This document shows positions 1 through 8,300 of a stretch of DNA of 64,000 bases, piece after piece (positions within the stretch are counted from its first letter, which is position 1; the number at the start of each line of letters is the position of its first letter). The position numbers and the translations under genes were made by a program. The notes under the pieces are model-generated. The model made no database searches, was not told where the DNA came from, and was given only the letters and a program-made list of their open reading frames with translations. The stretch covers positions 103,428 through 167,427 of the forward strand of contig NEUU01000009.1 of NCBI GenBank assembly GCA_002304345.1. The letters run 5' to 3'. Source of the stretch: Verrucomicrobia bacterium Tous-C9LFEB. Its GTDB lineage: Bacteria > Verrucomicrobiota > Verrucomicrobiia > Methylacidiphilales > UBA1321.

Positions 1-339
1 ATTGACCTCGTTCTTCTTCACGTAAGCGTTGAAGACGTCATCGGCGCTCATGCCGAGGACTTGGGCGAGGGAGATCAGGAAGTGGAACAGGTCGACCACC
101 TCGACGCGGGCGTTCTGCTCGTCGAACTTCTGGTACTTGGCCCACCATTTCCACGGCACGCTGTCGGTCAGCTCGGCCATTTCCTGCGACATCGCGCGGG
201 TGTAATTGAGCACCCATTTCGTCTTCGTCTCCTCGTCCATCGCGGAGGTATCCACGCCAATGCGCAGATTCAGGGCCGCTTGCATGCGGAAGAGTTCGTT
301 CAGTTTGTCGGCGGAAGGGGTAGGGGCGGGGCTGCTCAT
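1..339 (-). CDS. dUTPase-like all-alpha NTP pyrophosphatase (5' part, runs off left edge)
   Basis: An open frame starts at ATG 339 (minus) and continues to base 1 with no stop, giving the first 113 residues. It reads as the dimeric dUTPase / MazG-like all-alpha NTP pyrophosphatase family: LNELFRMQAALNLRIGVDT near residue 12, WVLNYTRAMSQEMAELTDS (helix with the metal-binding E..E pattern) followed by VPWKWWAKY, and RVEVVDLFHFLISLAQVLG, matching the second E..D helix. Enzymes of this family hydrolyse dUTP or related nucleotides to the monophosphate plus pyrophosphate in the cytoplasm. The family call comes from motif recall; dUTP versus another nucleotide as substrate cannot be decided. The 3' end lies outside the window. 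It is transcribed away from trxB, with an inverted-repeat element in between. Confidence 0.75.
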   Translation of the reverse strand, partial: MSSPAPTPSADKLNELFRMQAALNLRIGVDTSAMDEETKTKWVLNYTRAMSQEMAELTDSVPWKWWAKYQKFDEQNARVEVVDLFHFLISLAQVLGMSADDVFNAYVKKNEVN

Positions 340-374
340 AGGGGGCGAGGCTAGAAGCTTCCGGCCCGGGCGAC

Positions 375-513
375 AAGTTTTCAGTTCGAAGTTTTCGGTT
401 TTCAGTGGCCAGTCGTCCATTTTTGGCTATGGGTAGGCGGTTGCATTTATCGGCGCAGACCCGATAGTGTTCCTGCCTCTTACTGAAAACCGAAAACCTC
501 AAACTGAAAACTT
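375..513. repeat. MITE-like element with 32-bp terminal inverted repeats
   Basis: Bases 375-406 and 482-513 are inverted repeats of 32 bases with only two mismatches, enclosing 75 bases with no gene. The arms have the TTTTCAGTTTGAGGTTTTCGG type of composition. The element fills most of the gap between the dUTPase-like gene and trxB. I infer a small non-autonomous mobile or palindromic repeat; a long RNA hairpin could also act as a bidirectional terminator. Confidence 0.55.
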
Positions 514-521
514 AGTCATCC

Positions 522-1448
522 ATGGAACAAGTTCTTATCATCGGTACCGGCTGCGCCGGTCTGACCGCCGCCATTTACTCGGCCCGCGCCAATCTCAAGC
601 CCATCGTCCTGACTGGCACGATGCCCGGCGGCCTGCTGACGACCACGAGTGTCGTGGAGAACTTTCCCGGCTTCCCGGAAGGCATTGATGGCTATGAACT
701 CATGATGAAGCTGCAGAAGCAGGCCGAGAAATTCGGCGCACAGGTGAAGTTCGGCAATGTGGACAGCGTCGATTTCTCCAAGCGCCCCTTCACCGTTGTG
801 GTCGATGGCGACCCCGTCGAAGCCCGCACCGTCATCGTTGCGACCGGTTCCGGTCACCGCCACCTCGGACTCAAGAGTGAGGATCTCCTCGAGAAGAAGG
901 GCGTCACCTATTGTGCCACCTGCGATGGCGCGCTGCCCATGTTCCGCAACCAGCCGCTCGTCGTGGTCGGCGGTGGCGACTCCGCGTGTGAAGAAGCGAT
1001 GTACCTCACCCGCTTTGCTTCCACGGTCTATTTGATTCATCGCCGCGACCAACTCCGCGCCTCCAAAATCATGGCCGAGCGCACCCTCGCGCATGAGAAG
1101 ATCAAGCCGGTCTGGGACTCCGTCGTTGAGGACGTCCTCGACCCCGCCCAGAACAAGGTGACCGGGGTGAAGGTGAAGAACCTCAAGACGGGCGAAAGCC
1201 ACGTCATCGATTGTGCTGGGGTCTTTGTGGCCATCGGGCACCTCCCGAACACGCAGGTCTTCAACGGCCAGCTCGCGCTCGACGAGGCCGGGTACATCAA
1301 AACTTTCGGTGGCACCCGCACCAGCGTGGAAGGCGTTTACGTTGCCGGTGACGTGGCCGATTCGGTTTATCGCCAAGCCATCACGGCAGCGGGCACGGGT
1401 TGTGCTGCAGCGATTGAAGCCGAGCGTTATCTCGCCGCTCAGGAATAG
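522..1448 (+). CDS. trxB: Thioredoxin reductase (NADPH)
   Basis: 308 residues, the usual length for low-molecular-weight bacterial thioredoxin reductase, which passes electrons from NADPH through FAD to thioredoxin in the cytoplasm. The N-terminal FAD Rossmann motif is GTGCAG (residues 8-13). The redox-active pair is C131-A-T-C134 in VTYCATCDGALP. The NADPH Rossmann motif GGGDSACEEA lies at 150-159, HRRDQLRAS near 173-181 binds the NADPH phosphate, and the C-terminal FAD motif is GVYVAGDVAD. The FAD motif has Cys where most members have Pro or Ala (GxGPAG), and GGLLTTT replaces the common GGQLTTT; both are tolerable variants. It is followed by a 10-bp hairpin and then phoH on the same strand. 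Confidence 0.95.
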   Translation: MEQVLIIGTGCAGLTAAIYSARANLKPIVLTGTMPGGLLTTTSVVENFPGFPEGIDGYELMMKLQKQAEKFGAQVKFGNVDSVDFSKRPFTVVVDGDPVEARTVIVATGSGHRHLGLKSEDLLEKKGVTYCATCDGALPMFRNQPLVVVGGGDSACEEAMYLTRFASTVYLIHRRDQLRASKIMAERTLAHEKIKPVWDSVVEDVLDPAQNKVTGVKVKNLKTGESHVIDCAGVFVAIGHLPNTQVFNGQLALDEAGYIKTFGGTRTSVEGVYVAGDVADSVYRQAITAAGTGCAAAIEAERYLAAQE

Positions 1449-1506
1449 TTCCGGTGCTGCAAGATTCTGCTTTTCAATGACTTCAACCCCAAAACAAGTC
1501 CAGTCG

Positions 1507-1531
1507 AATGCAGCGGAAAAACCGCTGCATT
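1507..1531 (+). terminator. Hairpin between trxB and phoH
   Basis: Perfect 10-bp stem (1507-1516 with 1522-1531) with an AAAAA loop, 58 bases past the trxB stop. There is no T-tract behind it, so it is at best a weak or factor-assisted terminator. Its last bases overlap a possible phoH -35 (TTGACT at 1530-1535, with TACCCT 16 bases further on at 1552-1557). Confidence 0.35.
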
Positions 1532-1575
1532 GACTTCAACCGCCGTACTCCTACCCTCATAGAAACACCAAAACG

Positions 1576-2553
1576 ATGACTGCTTCCGAAACGTTGAACT
1601 TCGAGAACGCCCGTGCCGTTCAAGCCCTCTATCTGAACGATCCGCTTAACCTCAAACTCATTGAGGATAAATTTGGGGTCAAAGTCACCACCCGTGACGG
1701 TTGGATCAAAATCGACGGTCCTCAGGAATCTCTTGAGAAGGCTCGCGACGTCTTCCAGCAGCTTCACATGGCCAAGGAAAAGGGCCTGCACATCCGCAAG
1801 CACGAGTTCAAGTTCGCCCTCGATTCCGTCGGCACCAAAGGCAGCGCCACACTGGCTGATCTGCACTCGTCCCGTATCCAGCTTTCCTTCAAGAAACCGC
1901 CGGTCGTTCCCAAGACCCTGCAGCAGAAATCCTACGTCGACTCGATCAAGAAGAACGATCTTGTCTTCGGCATCGGCCCTGCCGGTAGCGGTAAAACCTT
2001 TCTCGCGATGGCCATGGCCGTGGCCGCGCTCAAAAATGAGGAAGTCTCCCGCATCGTTCTGACTCGTCCCGCCGTGGAAGCGGGCGAAGCGCTCGGCTTT
2101 CTGCCCGGCGATTTGCAGGAAAAAATCTTCCCGTACTTGCGCCCGCTTTACGATGCCCTCTACGACATGCTCGATACCGAGGAAATCCAGCGGTACATGG
2201 ACAAGGGCATTATCGAAATCGCTCCGCTGGCCTACATGCGCGGTCGCACGCTGAGCCATAGCTTTGTGATTTTGGACGAAGCGCAGAACACGACCACGGA
2301 ACAGATGTTCATGTTCCTGACCCGTCTCGGTCAGGACTCCAAATGTGTGGTGACGGGCGATCCGACGCAGGTTGACTTGCCGAACCATCGCAAATCCGGC
2401 TTGGTGGAATCGGTTCAGGCGCTCACCAGCACCGAGGGGATCGGCTTCATCCGCTTTGACGAGGTCGACGTGATCCGTCACGAACTCGTCCAGAAGATTA
2501 TCCGCGCGTACAAGGCGCACCGTGGCGAAAAGACCACGAGCATGGCCCTTTGA
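1576..2553 (+). CDS. PhoH-like ATPase
   Basis: 325 residues, standard for the PhoH/YbeZ family of cytoplasmic P-loop ATPases, often encoded next to ybeY and linked to RNA metabolism. A short N-terminal KH-like or PhoH-specific region (about 1-110) precedes the ATPase core. Walker A is GPAGSGKTF near residue 137; Walker B is FVILDEAQN near 234; QVDLPNHRKSGL near 265 is the conserved PhoH C-terminal motif. The gene lies upstream of the 7TM-HD gene and ybeY on the same strand, the conserved phoH-pgpH-ybeY order, which supports the assignment independently. The ATG at 1576 has no strong Shine-Dalgarno sequence. ATP hydrolysis is expected; the cellular substrate of this family is not settled. Confidence 0.93.
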   Translation: MTASETLNFENARAVQALYLNDPLNLKLIEDKFGVKVTTRDGWIKIDGPQESLEKARDVFQQLHMAKEKGLHIRKHEFKFALDSVGTKGSATLADLHSSRIQLSFKKPPVVPKTLQQKSYVDSIKKNDLVFGIGPAGSGKTFLAMAMAVAALKNEEVSRIVLTRPAVEAGEALGFLPGDLQEKIFPYLRPLYDALYDMLDTEEIQRYMDKGIIEIAPLAYMRGRTLSHSFVILDEAQNTTTEQMFMFLTRLGQDSKCVVTGDPTQVDLPNHRKSGLVESVQALTSTEGIGFIRFDEVDVIRHELVQKIIRAYKAHRGEKTTSMAL

Positions 2554-2604
2554 TTAGACTATGATCGCGAACGGTTTAGAGCGGGTTTCGGGTCGGGTGA
2601 TGTG

Positions 2605-2625
2605 CGAGCTGGCTTAGCCAGCTCG
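2605..2625. other. Short inverted repeat between phoH and the HD-domain gene
   Basis: A 9-bp perfect stem (2605-2613 with 2617-2625) with loop TTA, 25 bases upstream of the ATG at 2650. There is no U-tract, so intrinsic termination is not supported. It could be a leader hairpin affecting translation of the downstream gene or simply a small repeat. Confidence 0.35.
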
Positions 2626-2649
2626 GCCGCTGTGGTATATTAATTCCAT

Positions 2650-4248
2650 ATGATCAAGTGGTTTCAGCACCAGATGCTCGTCAAAAAGGGTTTGGCGTGC
2701 GACAAGACCCGTCGTCAGCGGTCCGAGGGGACTTGGCTGGAAGGCATGGACTGTAGTGCTCTGGTCCGACTGGGTGTTTTCGCCTTCTTCGCGGCCGTTC
2801 TCTATATCATCAACTTCTGGCAGAACGGCGCGATCAATAATAATGAGCAGCATCTGCTGATCTTCATCGTGTTCTTCAGCTCCATCATGCTCATGCAGAT
2901 GGATCAGCCGGAAATCTGGAACTCGAATTTCAAGATCATCCTCAGTCTCGGCGTGACGTGGGTCAGTCTCTTCATCTGCAAATTCATTTTCGTCTATGCG
3001 CAGAGCCGGCATCACATGCACCCGGCGGCCATTTACTATCTCTTGCCGAGCGCCATGGCGCCGTTCTTCATCGCGTTATTGCTGGGGCCGACTGCGGGAC
3101 TCTATACCGTGCTCAATGCCAGCCTCATGCTCGCGTTGTTATTTGACCAAAGCTTCAGTCTTTTGCTGATCAATCTGGTGACCGGCTTCACGGCGGTTTA
3201 CTTCCTGCGCGGTGCACGCAAGCGCGGGGACCTGATCAAAGCCGGTGTGGCAGTTGGTGTGGCGAGTCTGCTGTGCGCTATCGCTTTCGGCCTGATTGGT
3301 GGTCGCAGCATTCAGGCGTTGCTGGAACAGGCTGCTCTGGGCATTGGCGTGGGCATCATGACCGCGCTGGTCGTGAGCGCGTTGCTGCCGATTTTCGAGT
3401 CGACCTTTGGCATCATCACGGACATCTCGTGGATTGAAATGGCCGATTTGAATCATCCGCTACTGCAGCAGATGACCATCGAAGCGCCCGGTACGTATCA
3501 TCACAGCCTCGTCGTGGCGAACCTGATGGAGGCCGCCGCCGTGCCGCTGAAGCTTAATCCCACGCAGTGCCGCGTGATGGCTTATTTTCACGACATCGGC
3601 AAGATCATCAAGCCGGAGTACTTCTCGGAGAACTGCCCGCCGGACCGCAGCCCGCATTTGAACCTCAGCCCCTCGATGAGCGCCCTGATCATTATTGCGC
3701 ACGTCAAGGAAGGCGTCGACCTCGCGCTCAAATTCCGGTTGAAAAAGCCCATCGTGGATGCCATTCAACAGCACCACGGCGATTCGCTGGTTTATTATTT
3801 CTACAAGCGCGCCAAGCAGCTCGAGCAGGACGCCCGCGAAGGTGGCAAGATCATGAATATGCGCGAGGAAGATATCCCGGAAGTCTCCGAGAATTCCTTC
3901 CGCTATCCCGGTCCGCGCCCCAACAGCAAGGAAATCGGATTGCTCTGCCTCGCTGATGCGATTGAAGCGGCCTCCCGCACGCTGGAGCGGCCCACACCGC
4001 AACGGGTGGAAGGGCTCGTCAACGAAATCGTCGATCGTCGCATTGCCGAGGGCATGCTGGATGATTGTGGGCTGACGCTGGGCGAAATTCGCGCGGCGGC
4101 CGACAGCTTTGTCTTTACGATCAAAAACATGATGCACAGCCGCATCGTCTATCCCAAGGATGAGAAAGAAAAACCTGCCTCCTCTGCTGCTCTCCAATCG
4201 CCAAAGAAAAGTTCGCATCTCCCTCCCTCTTCTTCAGCGGCAGCTTGA
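2650..4248 (+). CDS. 7TM-HD family cyclic-dinucleotide phosphodiesterase (PgpH/YqfF-like, short form)
   Basis: 532 residues. About seven hydrophobic segments fill residues 38-250, followed by a cytoplasmic HD domain with APGTYHHSLVVANLMEAAA, AYFHDIGKI (metal-binding HD) and AIQQHHGDSLV. This is the membrane plus HD part of the PgpH family; characterised members hydrolyse c-di-AMP. The long extracellular 7TMR-HDED region found between the first and second membrane segments of canonical PgpH is absent: only a short loop (NGAINNNE) separates the first two segments. The C-terminus ends in a Ser/Pro/Ala-rich tail. The 3' end overlaps ybeY by 89 bases, indicating a tightly coupled phoH-pgpH-ybeY-recO operon. 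Activity on c-di-AMP is inferred from the family. Confidence 0.85.
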   Translation: MIKWFQHQMLVKKGLACDKTRRQRSEGTWLEGMDCSALVRLGVFAFFAAVLYIINFWQNGAINNNEQHLLIFIVFFSSIMLMQMDQPEIWNSNFKIILSLGVTWVSLFICKFIFVYAQSRHHMHPAAIYYLLPSAMAPFFIALLLGPTAGLYTVLNASLMLALLFDQSFSLLLINLVTGFTAVYFLRGARKRGDLIKAGVAVGVASLLCAIAFGLIGGRSIQALLEQAALGIGVGIMTALVVSALLPIFESTFGIITDISWIEMADLNHPLLQQMTIEAPGTYHHSLVVANLMEAAAVPLKLNPTQCRVMAYFHDIGKIIKPEYFSENCPPDRSPHLNLSPSMSALIIIAHVKEGVDLALKFRLKKPIVDAIQQHHGDSLVYYFYKRAKQLEQDAREGGKIMNMREEDIPEVSENSFRYPGPRPNSKEIGLLCLADAIEAASRTLERPTPQRVEGLVNEIVDRRIAEGMLDDCGLTLGEIRAAADSFVFTIKNMMHSRIVYPKDEKEKPASSAALQSPKKSSHLPPSSSAAA

Positions 4249-4600
4249 GACAGCTCTCAACCTGTTGAGCCCCGCGCAAGCGCGAGCGTTGCCGGAGTCC
4301 ATCGAGATCACCTTTATTGGGCACGGCACCATGTGTGACGTGCATCGCGACTTTCTGAACGATCCAACGCCCACGGACGTGATCACGTTTTTGCATGGCG
4401 AGATTCTCGTCTGCCCGGAAGTCGCCCGACAGCAATCACGTCGCTTTGGCCGGACGACCGTCGAGGAAACCTTGCTCTACGGCATCCACGGCATCCTCCA
4501 TCTCATCGGGTACAAGGATAAAACACCCGCCGCCTTTAAGCGGATGAGCGCCGCGCAGGAAAAACTGCTCACTGCCGTGCTCAAGCAATGCCCGAAGTAA
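4160..4600 (+). CDS. ybeY: Endoribonuclease YbeY (rRNA maturation factor)
   Basis: 146 residues. YbeY is a zinc-dependent RNase acting in 16S rRNA 3' end maturation and ribosome quality control. Visible motifs are the N-terminal LSNRQRKVRI, the FLNDPTPTDVITFLHGEI core (usual N..D..TDVLSFP) and HGILHLIGYKD. The first two zinc His residues are present, but the third (HGxLHLxGYDH in E. coli) is Asp here. The ATG at 4160 gives an 89-base overlap with the preceding gene; I keep it because the LSNRQRKV stretch typical of YbeY N-termini would be lost with a later start. recO follows after 10 bases. Confidence 0.9.
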   Translation: MRKKNLPPLLLSNRQRKVRISLPLLQRQLETALNLLSPAQARALPESIEITFIGHGTMCDVHRDFLNDPTPTDVITFLHGEILVCPEVARQQSRRFGRTTVEETLLYGIHGILHLIGYKDKTPAAFKRMSAAQEKLLTAVLKQCPK

Positions 4601-4610
4601 GGCTTACGTC

Positions 4611-5159
4611 ATGACCGGCGCCAGCGAATCCGCGCGGGGCTTTATCCTGGGCCGACTACCTTTCGGCAATACAGGACTCATTCTTCGCTGGCTCACGCCG
4701 GACTCGGGGCGCATGACGACCATGGCCAAGGGGGCGCTCAAGCCGAACAACAGCTTTGGGCTGCAGTTCGATCTCTATTATCTCTGCGAACTTCAATTCA
4801 TTCCCGCCCGTCGTGGCGACATGCATACCCTCAAGGAAGTGCGCTTGGTGGAGCCCTACCTCGGACTGCGACGCGAGTGGAAAACGCTACTGGCACTCGA
4901 ATACTTCGCCGCGCTCATTGAAGCAATGACGGAATCGAGTACCGCGCTGCCGGACGACTTCGATCTTTTTGCCAAAGCCGTGGATTACCTGAACACTCAT
5001 TCCGCCACGCAGACGCTCGTGGACCGGTTTGAGCAAAAGATGCTTGTGATTCACGGACTGGGCTCGTCGGAGAGCGGCGATTTTCTCACCGCCATCCGAC
5101 GCCATCATCTGCATGTGCCCGTGCAGCGGGGGCGTTTGCTGCACGAGCTCTCGGGATGA
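4611..5159 (+). CDS. recO: DNA repair protein RecO, short form
   Basis: 182 residues against roughly 230-250 for typical RecO, which loads RecA onto SSB-coated DNA with RecR. The N-terminal OB-fold is clear (GFILGRLPFGNTGLILRWLTPDSGRMTTMAKGALKP, residues 10-45, the usual start of RecO), then the all-helical domain. The C-terminal zinc-finger region with its Cys pairs is missing: only one Cys is visible and the protein ends in RRHHLHVPVQRGRLLHELSG. It is the last gene of the housekeeping block and stops 3 bases before a convergent accessory gene. It may be a natural short lineage form or a gene trimmed at the edge of the accessory region. Confidence 0.8.
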   Translation: MTGASESARGFILGRLPFGNTGLILRWLTPDSGRMTTMAKGALKPNNSFGLQFDLYYLCELQFIPARRGDMHTLKEVRLVEPYLGLRREWKTLLALEYFAALIEAMTESSTALPDDFDLFAKAVDYLNTHSATQTLVDRFEQKMLVIHGLGSSESGDFLTAIRRHHLHVPVQRGRLLHELSG

Positions 5160-5162
5160 TTA

Positions 5163-6257
5163 TTAGATAATCTCCAACTCATCGCGCGACGGTAGCTTGG
5201 GGAACGGTTTGGCGGCGTGCGCTTGATACCAATAGGCGACCGAAGCGATGTCGTCCTGCAACGGTAAGAAGCGCCCCTCGCTACGCCAGCCAAGCGCTTG
5301 CATGGTCACCTTGATATTTTTCTCAAAGCGCACCGGATCCATGATATGCCAGCGGTACATGCCGAAGCGCGGCAGCGTACTATGAAAATTGGCGGCGGGA
5401 ACCTGATAAAAGCCTGAGTAGGGGGTAGTGTAATCCTCGTACTTTCGAGCTTCCGCAGGTCCAACGTGAAAACACCAGGCGCCACCGAAATAATCTTCCG
5501 TCCCAGTGCCGCAGATCGTGGGGAATTCGCGGTCGCCATCGAGAAAGAATTTGATTTCACCTTCACCCCACCAACCACTGTTATGAGTGCCCCAAGCCAT
5601 GGTGGTGCCGACGTAATGTCCCCAACCTTCCACTCCGTCCAGGATGGTATACTCGGTTTTATCGGGAAGGGGATTCGTGCGGCGGAATTGCGCATGGAAA
5701 TAGCCTGCATGTTCAGGCACTTCCTGCAGGGAGTAATTCACTTGGTAGAAAAGCCCCTTATTTTCCAGACCGATATTCTCCATCGTGATGCGGCATTTTT
5801 TTCGAAACGGCATCGGCCAGTAGCAATTGAAGCCGTTGCTGGGATTAACGCACACTGCCAGCGAAACAATGGGGAAGTAACGACCCCAGCCATTTGCAAA
5901 GAAATCGCATAGCGGGCATTCAATGGCGGGATGCTCACAGTCATCCCAATAGATGCGGAGAATCAGATGCCGACAAACGCCTTGAGCTGTCATCCAGATT
6001 TGCTGAATGACGCCAGGGCCTTCGATGTTGGCTACTTCAAAGGTTTCTCCAGCTTCGATGCCTACGCAAGGTGACACCTTCCAGCCTGTTCCCAATTCCC
6101 GTGAGGGCCCATTGCCCGTCTCGCTGGCCATGGCACCTTTACCTTTTTCGCCGGTGCGATTTTCCGCGCTGATCGAGCGTGTCTGCGCGCGACTCAACAG
6201 GGAGAGATTGCCGAGGGAGGGATCGAATCCAGAGAAGGATGAAGGAGGGGTATTCAT
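5163..6257 (-). CDS. DUF2961 / GH172-family glycoside hydrolase
   Basis: 364 residues with no signal peptide, so probably cytoplasmic. The core is the DUF2961 (GH172) double jelly-roll: GEVANIEGPG-type start, WMTAQGVCRHLILRIYWDDCEHPAIECPLCDFF (about 88-120), then GWGHYVGTTMAW, WWGEGEIKFFLDGD and CGTGTEDYFGGAWCF (about 211-262). Candidate catalytic carboxylates are E232/E234 in GEGEIKF and E254 in GTEDYF. Characterised GH172 enzymes act on alpha-fructofuranosides, difructose dianhydrides or D-arabinan, so the substrate here is open. It is divergent from an AraC regulator whose start lies 79 bases away, suggesting local control by that regulator. Confidence 0.85.
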   Translation of the reverse strand: MNTPPSSFSGFDPSLGNLSLLSRAQTRSISAENRTGEKGKGAMASETGNGPSRELGTGWKVSPCVGIEAGETFEVANIEGPGVIQQIWMTAQGVCRHLILRIYWDDCEHPAIECPLCDFFANGWGRYFPIVSLAVCVNPSNGFNCYWPMPFRKKCRITMENIGLENKGLFYQVNYSLQEVPEHAGYFHAQFRRTNPLPDKTEYTILDGVEGWGHYVGTTMAWGTHNSGWWGEGEIKFFLDGDREFPTICGTGTEDYFGGAWCFHVGPAEARKYEDYTTPYSGFYQVPAANFHSTLPRFGMYRWHIMDPVRFEKNIKVTMQALGWRSEGRFLPLQDDIASVAYWYQAHAAKPFPKLPSRDELEII

Positions 6258-6336
6258 GTGTTATTTTCACTATAAATAAATGAGTCGCTCGGATACATGG
6301 GTAGACTTTTAAAAAACATGTCTTATTTTATTTGGC

Positions 6337-7197
6337 ATGGTAGAGCTAACGCGTAAGGCATCCGGTCATTCCACAGGATTCAAGCGTTTCTATTCCCCTC
6401 GACCTCTCGTTTCGCCGGAGATCACCGTGCGTGGAATCGGAATTCGAGAGCAAATGCCGCCGTGCCAGATTCAGCGTCCGCAGGGCACGGGTGATTTTTT
6501 GCTGATGGTCTTCCACGATCCGGCCAGTGCGTCGACGCAATCGTCATGGGACGTGGTGCAACCAGAGGAAACCATGATGATTTGGCCGCCACGGTGTGGG
6601 CAGTATTATGGCAATTCTCACAAGCGTTACTGCCATAGCTGGATCCACTGCGATGGCGCTCGCGTACGGAAGATCATCAGGGAATCGAAGGTGTCGGTCA
6701 GGCATCCTTTTGTTGTAGGAAATTCGGCATGCTTTGAGCAATGTCTGGCCGAGGTACACCGGGAATTGGTCTCCTACGTGAGACCGGACGCGGTTATAGT
6801 GGGAAATCTGCTGGAGAACTGTCTGCGTGATTTGGTGCGTCGCCAGAATGCCGATTCCGGGTTGGAACGCGTCCCGGATGGTTTGCTCAAGGTGCGGCAA
6901 TTAATCAGCGAGGCTCCCGCGCGAGAGATCACTCTTGGTCAGATGGCCGCCTTGGCCGGAATGTCGATTCCGAATTTGAGTCTGCGCTTCAAGCAGGTGT
7001 TTGGCGTTTCACCGGTGGAATGCCTGATTCAACACCGCATACATCATGCCGCGCATTTGCTCGCGAACCAAAATCTCACCGTCACCGAGGTGGGGCAATT
7101 GGTAGGCTACGACGATCCGTTTCACTTTTCCAAAATGTTCAAGAAACACTATGGATTCAGTCCGCGGGCGATGCGGCAGCGAGAATTGCGGACGTGA
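6337..7197 (+). CDS. AraC-family transcriptional regulator
   Basis: 286 residues. The C-terminal third carries the two helix-turn-helix motifs of the AraC/XylS family: ITLGQMAALAGMSIPNLSLRFKQ and LTVTEVGQLVGYDDPFHFSKMFKK, followed by HYGFSPRAMRQ. The N-terminal part, about 180 residues, is a cupin-like sensor domain with no assigned ligand. The gene is divergent from the GH172 gene (79-base AT-rich gap) and convergent with a pseudopilin gene (5-base gap). Regulators of this type usually activate neighbouring carbohydrate genes when a sugar binds the N-terminal domain. GH172 is the most likely target by position. Confidence 0.9.
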   Translation: MVELTRKASGHSTGFKRFYSPRPLVSPEITVRGIGIREQMPPCQIQRPQGTGDFLLMVFHDPASASTQSSWDVVQPEETMMIWPPRCGQYYGNSHKRYCHSWIHCDGARVRKIIRESKVSVRHPFVVGNSACFEQCLAEVHRELVSYVRPDAVIVGNLLENCLRDLVRRQNADSGLERVPDGLLKVRQLISEAPAREITLGQMAALAGMSIPNLSLRFKQVFGVSPVECLIQHRIHHAAHLLANQNLTVTEVGQLVGYDDPFHFSKMFKKHYGFSPRAMRQRELRT

Positions 7198-7202
7198 CAG
7201 AA

Positions 7203-7928
7203 TTACTTTCCACTCCAAAACGTATCCGATGCTGACGTGGGGACTGTGCTCAACGACATCCACTCCACATGCCCGTCGTAGAAAAGAAAATTGGCTCCGG
7301 CTGTATGGGATATTAATCCCCAGTACTCATTGTATCCGCTCCAGTCGCCAAGGGGAAAGCTGACTTCCGCGACCATGACGGTGCGCGTGGCATAGGTCGC
7401 GAGATTGAGTCGGATGGGTGTCGTCCAGCGCGCGCTCCAAGGGAGATCTGCGGCCATGGTCAATGGCCCGCTATTGAGTCCGTAGGAAAATTTGTTGCTG
7501 TTGATTTCGTTGGCCCGGGGATTTTTCACGGCGAATTTCATGGACGGACAACGAAAGATATTTTTGCCTTTCGCCGGCGGCAATTGGCATAGGTCAAAAA
7601 CTTTAAACTGAAAGGCAGAGGAGCTATAACCAGCATATTCCCAGATGGCTTTTCCCCAGGTGTAGTCTTGACCGGGCGGTGGCCAAGAGGTGGAGACTGG
7701 CGGCAGCATGCCGTCATGATCCGAGGCATAGGTGAAAAGTGCCGACGCGATTTGCTTGAGATTGTGTACGCATTCTGCGCGACGAGCGCCTTCCCGCATG
7801 TTCTTCACGGCTGGCAGGAGTAGCGCGATCAAGACGGAAAGGATCGCCATCACGACCAACAGTTCCATCAAGGTAAGTCCGAGACGATCATCGCCTTTGA
7901 ATTTTCTGAGTGAAAAGCGATTTTTCAT
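7203..7928 (-). CDS. Pseudopilin-like protein, prepilin-type cleavage/methylation domain with C-terminal DGHVE
   Basis: 241 residues from the ATG at 7928; an upstream in-frame ATG at 7952 is also possible. The N-terminal prepilin signal is [24 protein letters not shown] with the conserved Glu five residues after the cleavage site. Then comes the typical [22 protein letters not shown] segment and near the C-terminus [11 protein letters not shown]. Such proteins are numerous in planctomycete, lentisphaera and verrucomicrobial genomes, are processed by the prepilin peptidase and are probably exported by type II/IV-pilus-like machinery; their role is unknown. Two homologous cassettes occur in this window (40623 and 59548). 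Confidence 0.9.
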   Translation of the reverse strand: MKNRFSLRKFKGDDRLGLTLMELLVVMAILSVLIALLLPAVKNMREGARRAECVHNLKQIASALFTYASDHDGMLPPVSTSWPPPGQDYTWGKAIWEYAGYSSSAFQFKVFDLCQLPPAKGKNIFRCPSMKFAVKNPRANEINSNKFSYGLNSGPLTMAADLPWSARWTTPIRLNLATYATRTVMVAEVSFPLGDWSGYNEYWGLISHTAGANFLFYDGHVEWMSLSTVPTSASDTFWSGK

Positions 7929-8300
7929 AACTGAATTGTGACAGCGCGGCAAAATAGCTTCAAGGATTGCAGTCGTAATCCCTCTTTTAGCAGTGATCTA
8001 TGATCATAAAAAAGTGACTTATTGCCGTTTTGGTTTTTGCCGGACTACGGACATATGACTAGGGTGGCTATATTGCAAAGCGGATCTTTCACGTGCGAGT
8101 AGGTGGAAAATAGTCGTTGCGCTAGAGATTCGATGTTGGATCAATGATTAAAGAATAATGGGTAGTAGGCCCATTCGCTTTTGCCCGGATATGGGGTCGG
8201 CGTTAAATTATGAAGTATTAAGGAGCCCATGACGGATGCTGGCTGGCAGGGAAGAGAATGTTTTTTTTCACGCTGTTCGGCATTTCAGTGGTTGTAAATT
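7929..8300. promoter_or_regulatory. Divergent intergenic region with TGATC-N3-GATCA palindromes
   Basis: 372 bases without a gene between the minus-strand pseudopilin and the plus-strand GH5-like gene. It contains TGATCTATGATCA at 7994-8006 (arms TGATC/GATCA, 3-base spacer) and a weaker copy GGATCAATGATTA at 8138-8150. Identical-pattern palindromes occur at 29768 and 36719. I infer operator sites controlling one or both flanking genes. Confidence 0.5.

Noticed and set aside
38..502. 154-codon minus-strand frame at the left edge
   Set aside because: It crosses the inverted-repeat element and is out of frame with the dUTPase-like gene, whose motifs are convincing.
516..1376. 286-codon minus-strand frame opposite trxB
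   Set aside because: Complement shadow of a clear thioredoxin reductase; no recognisable domain.
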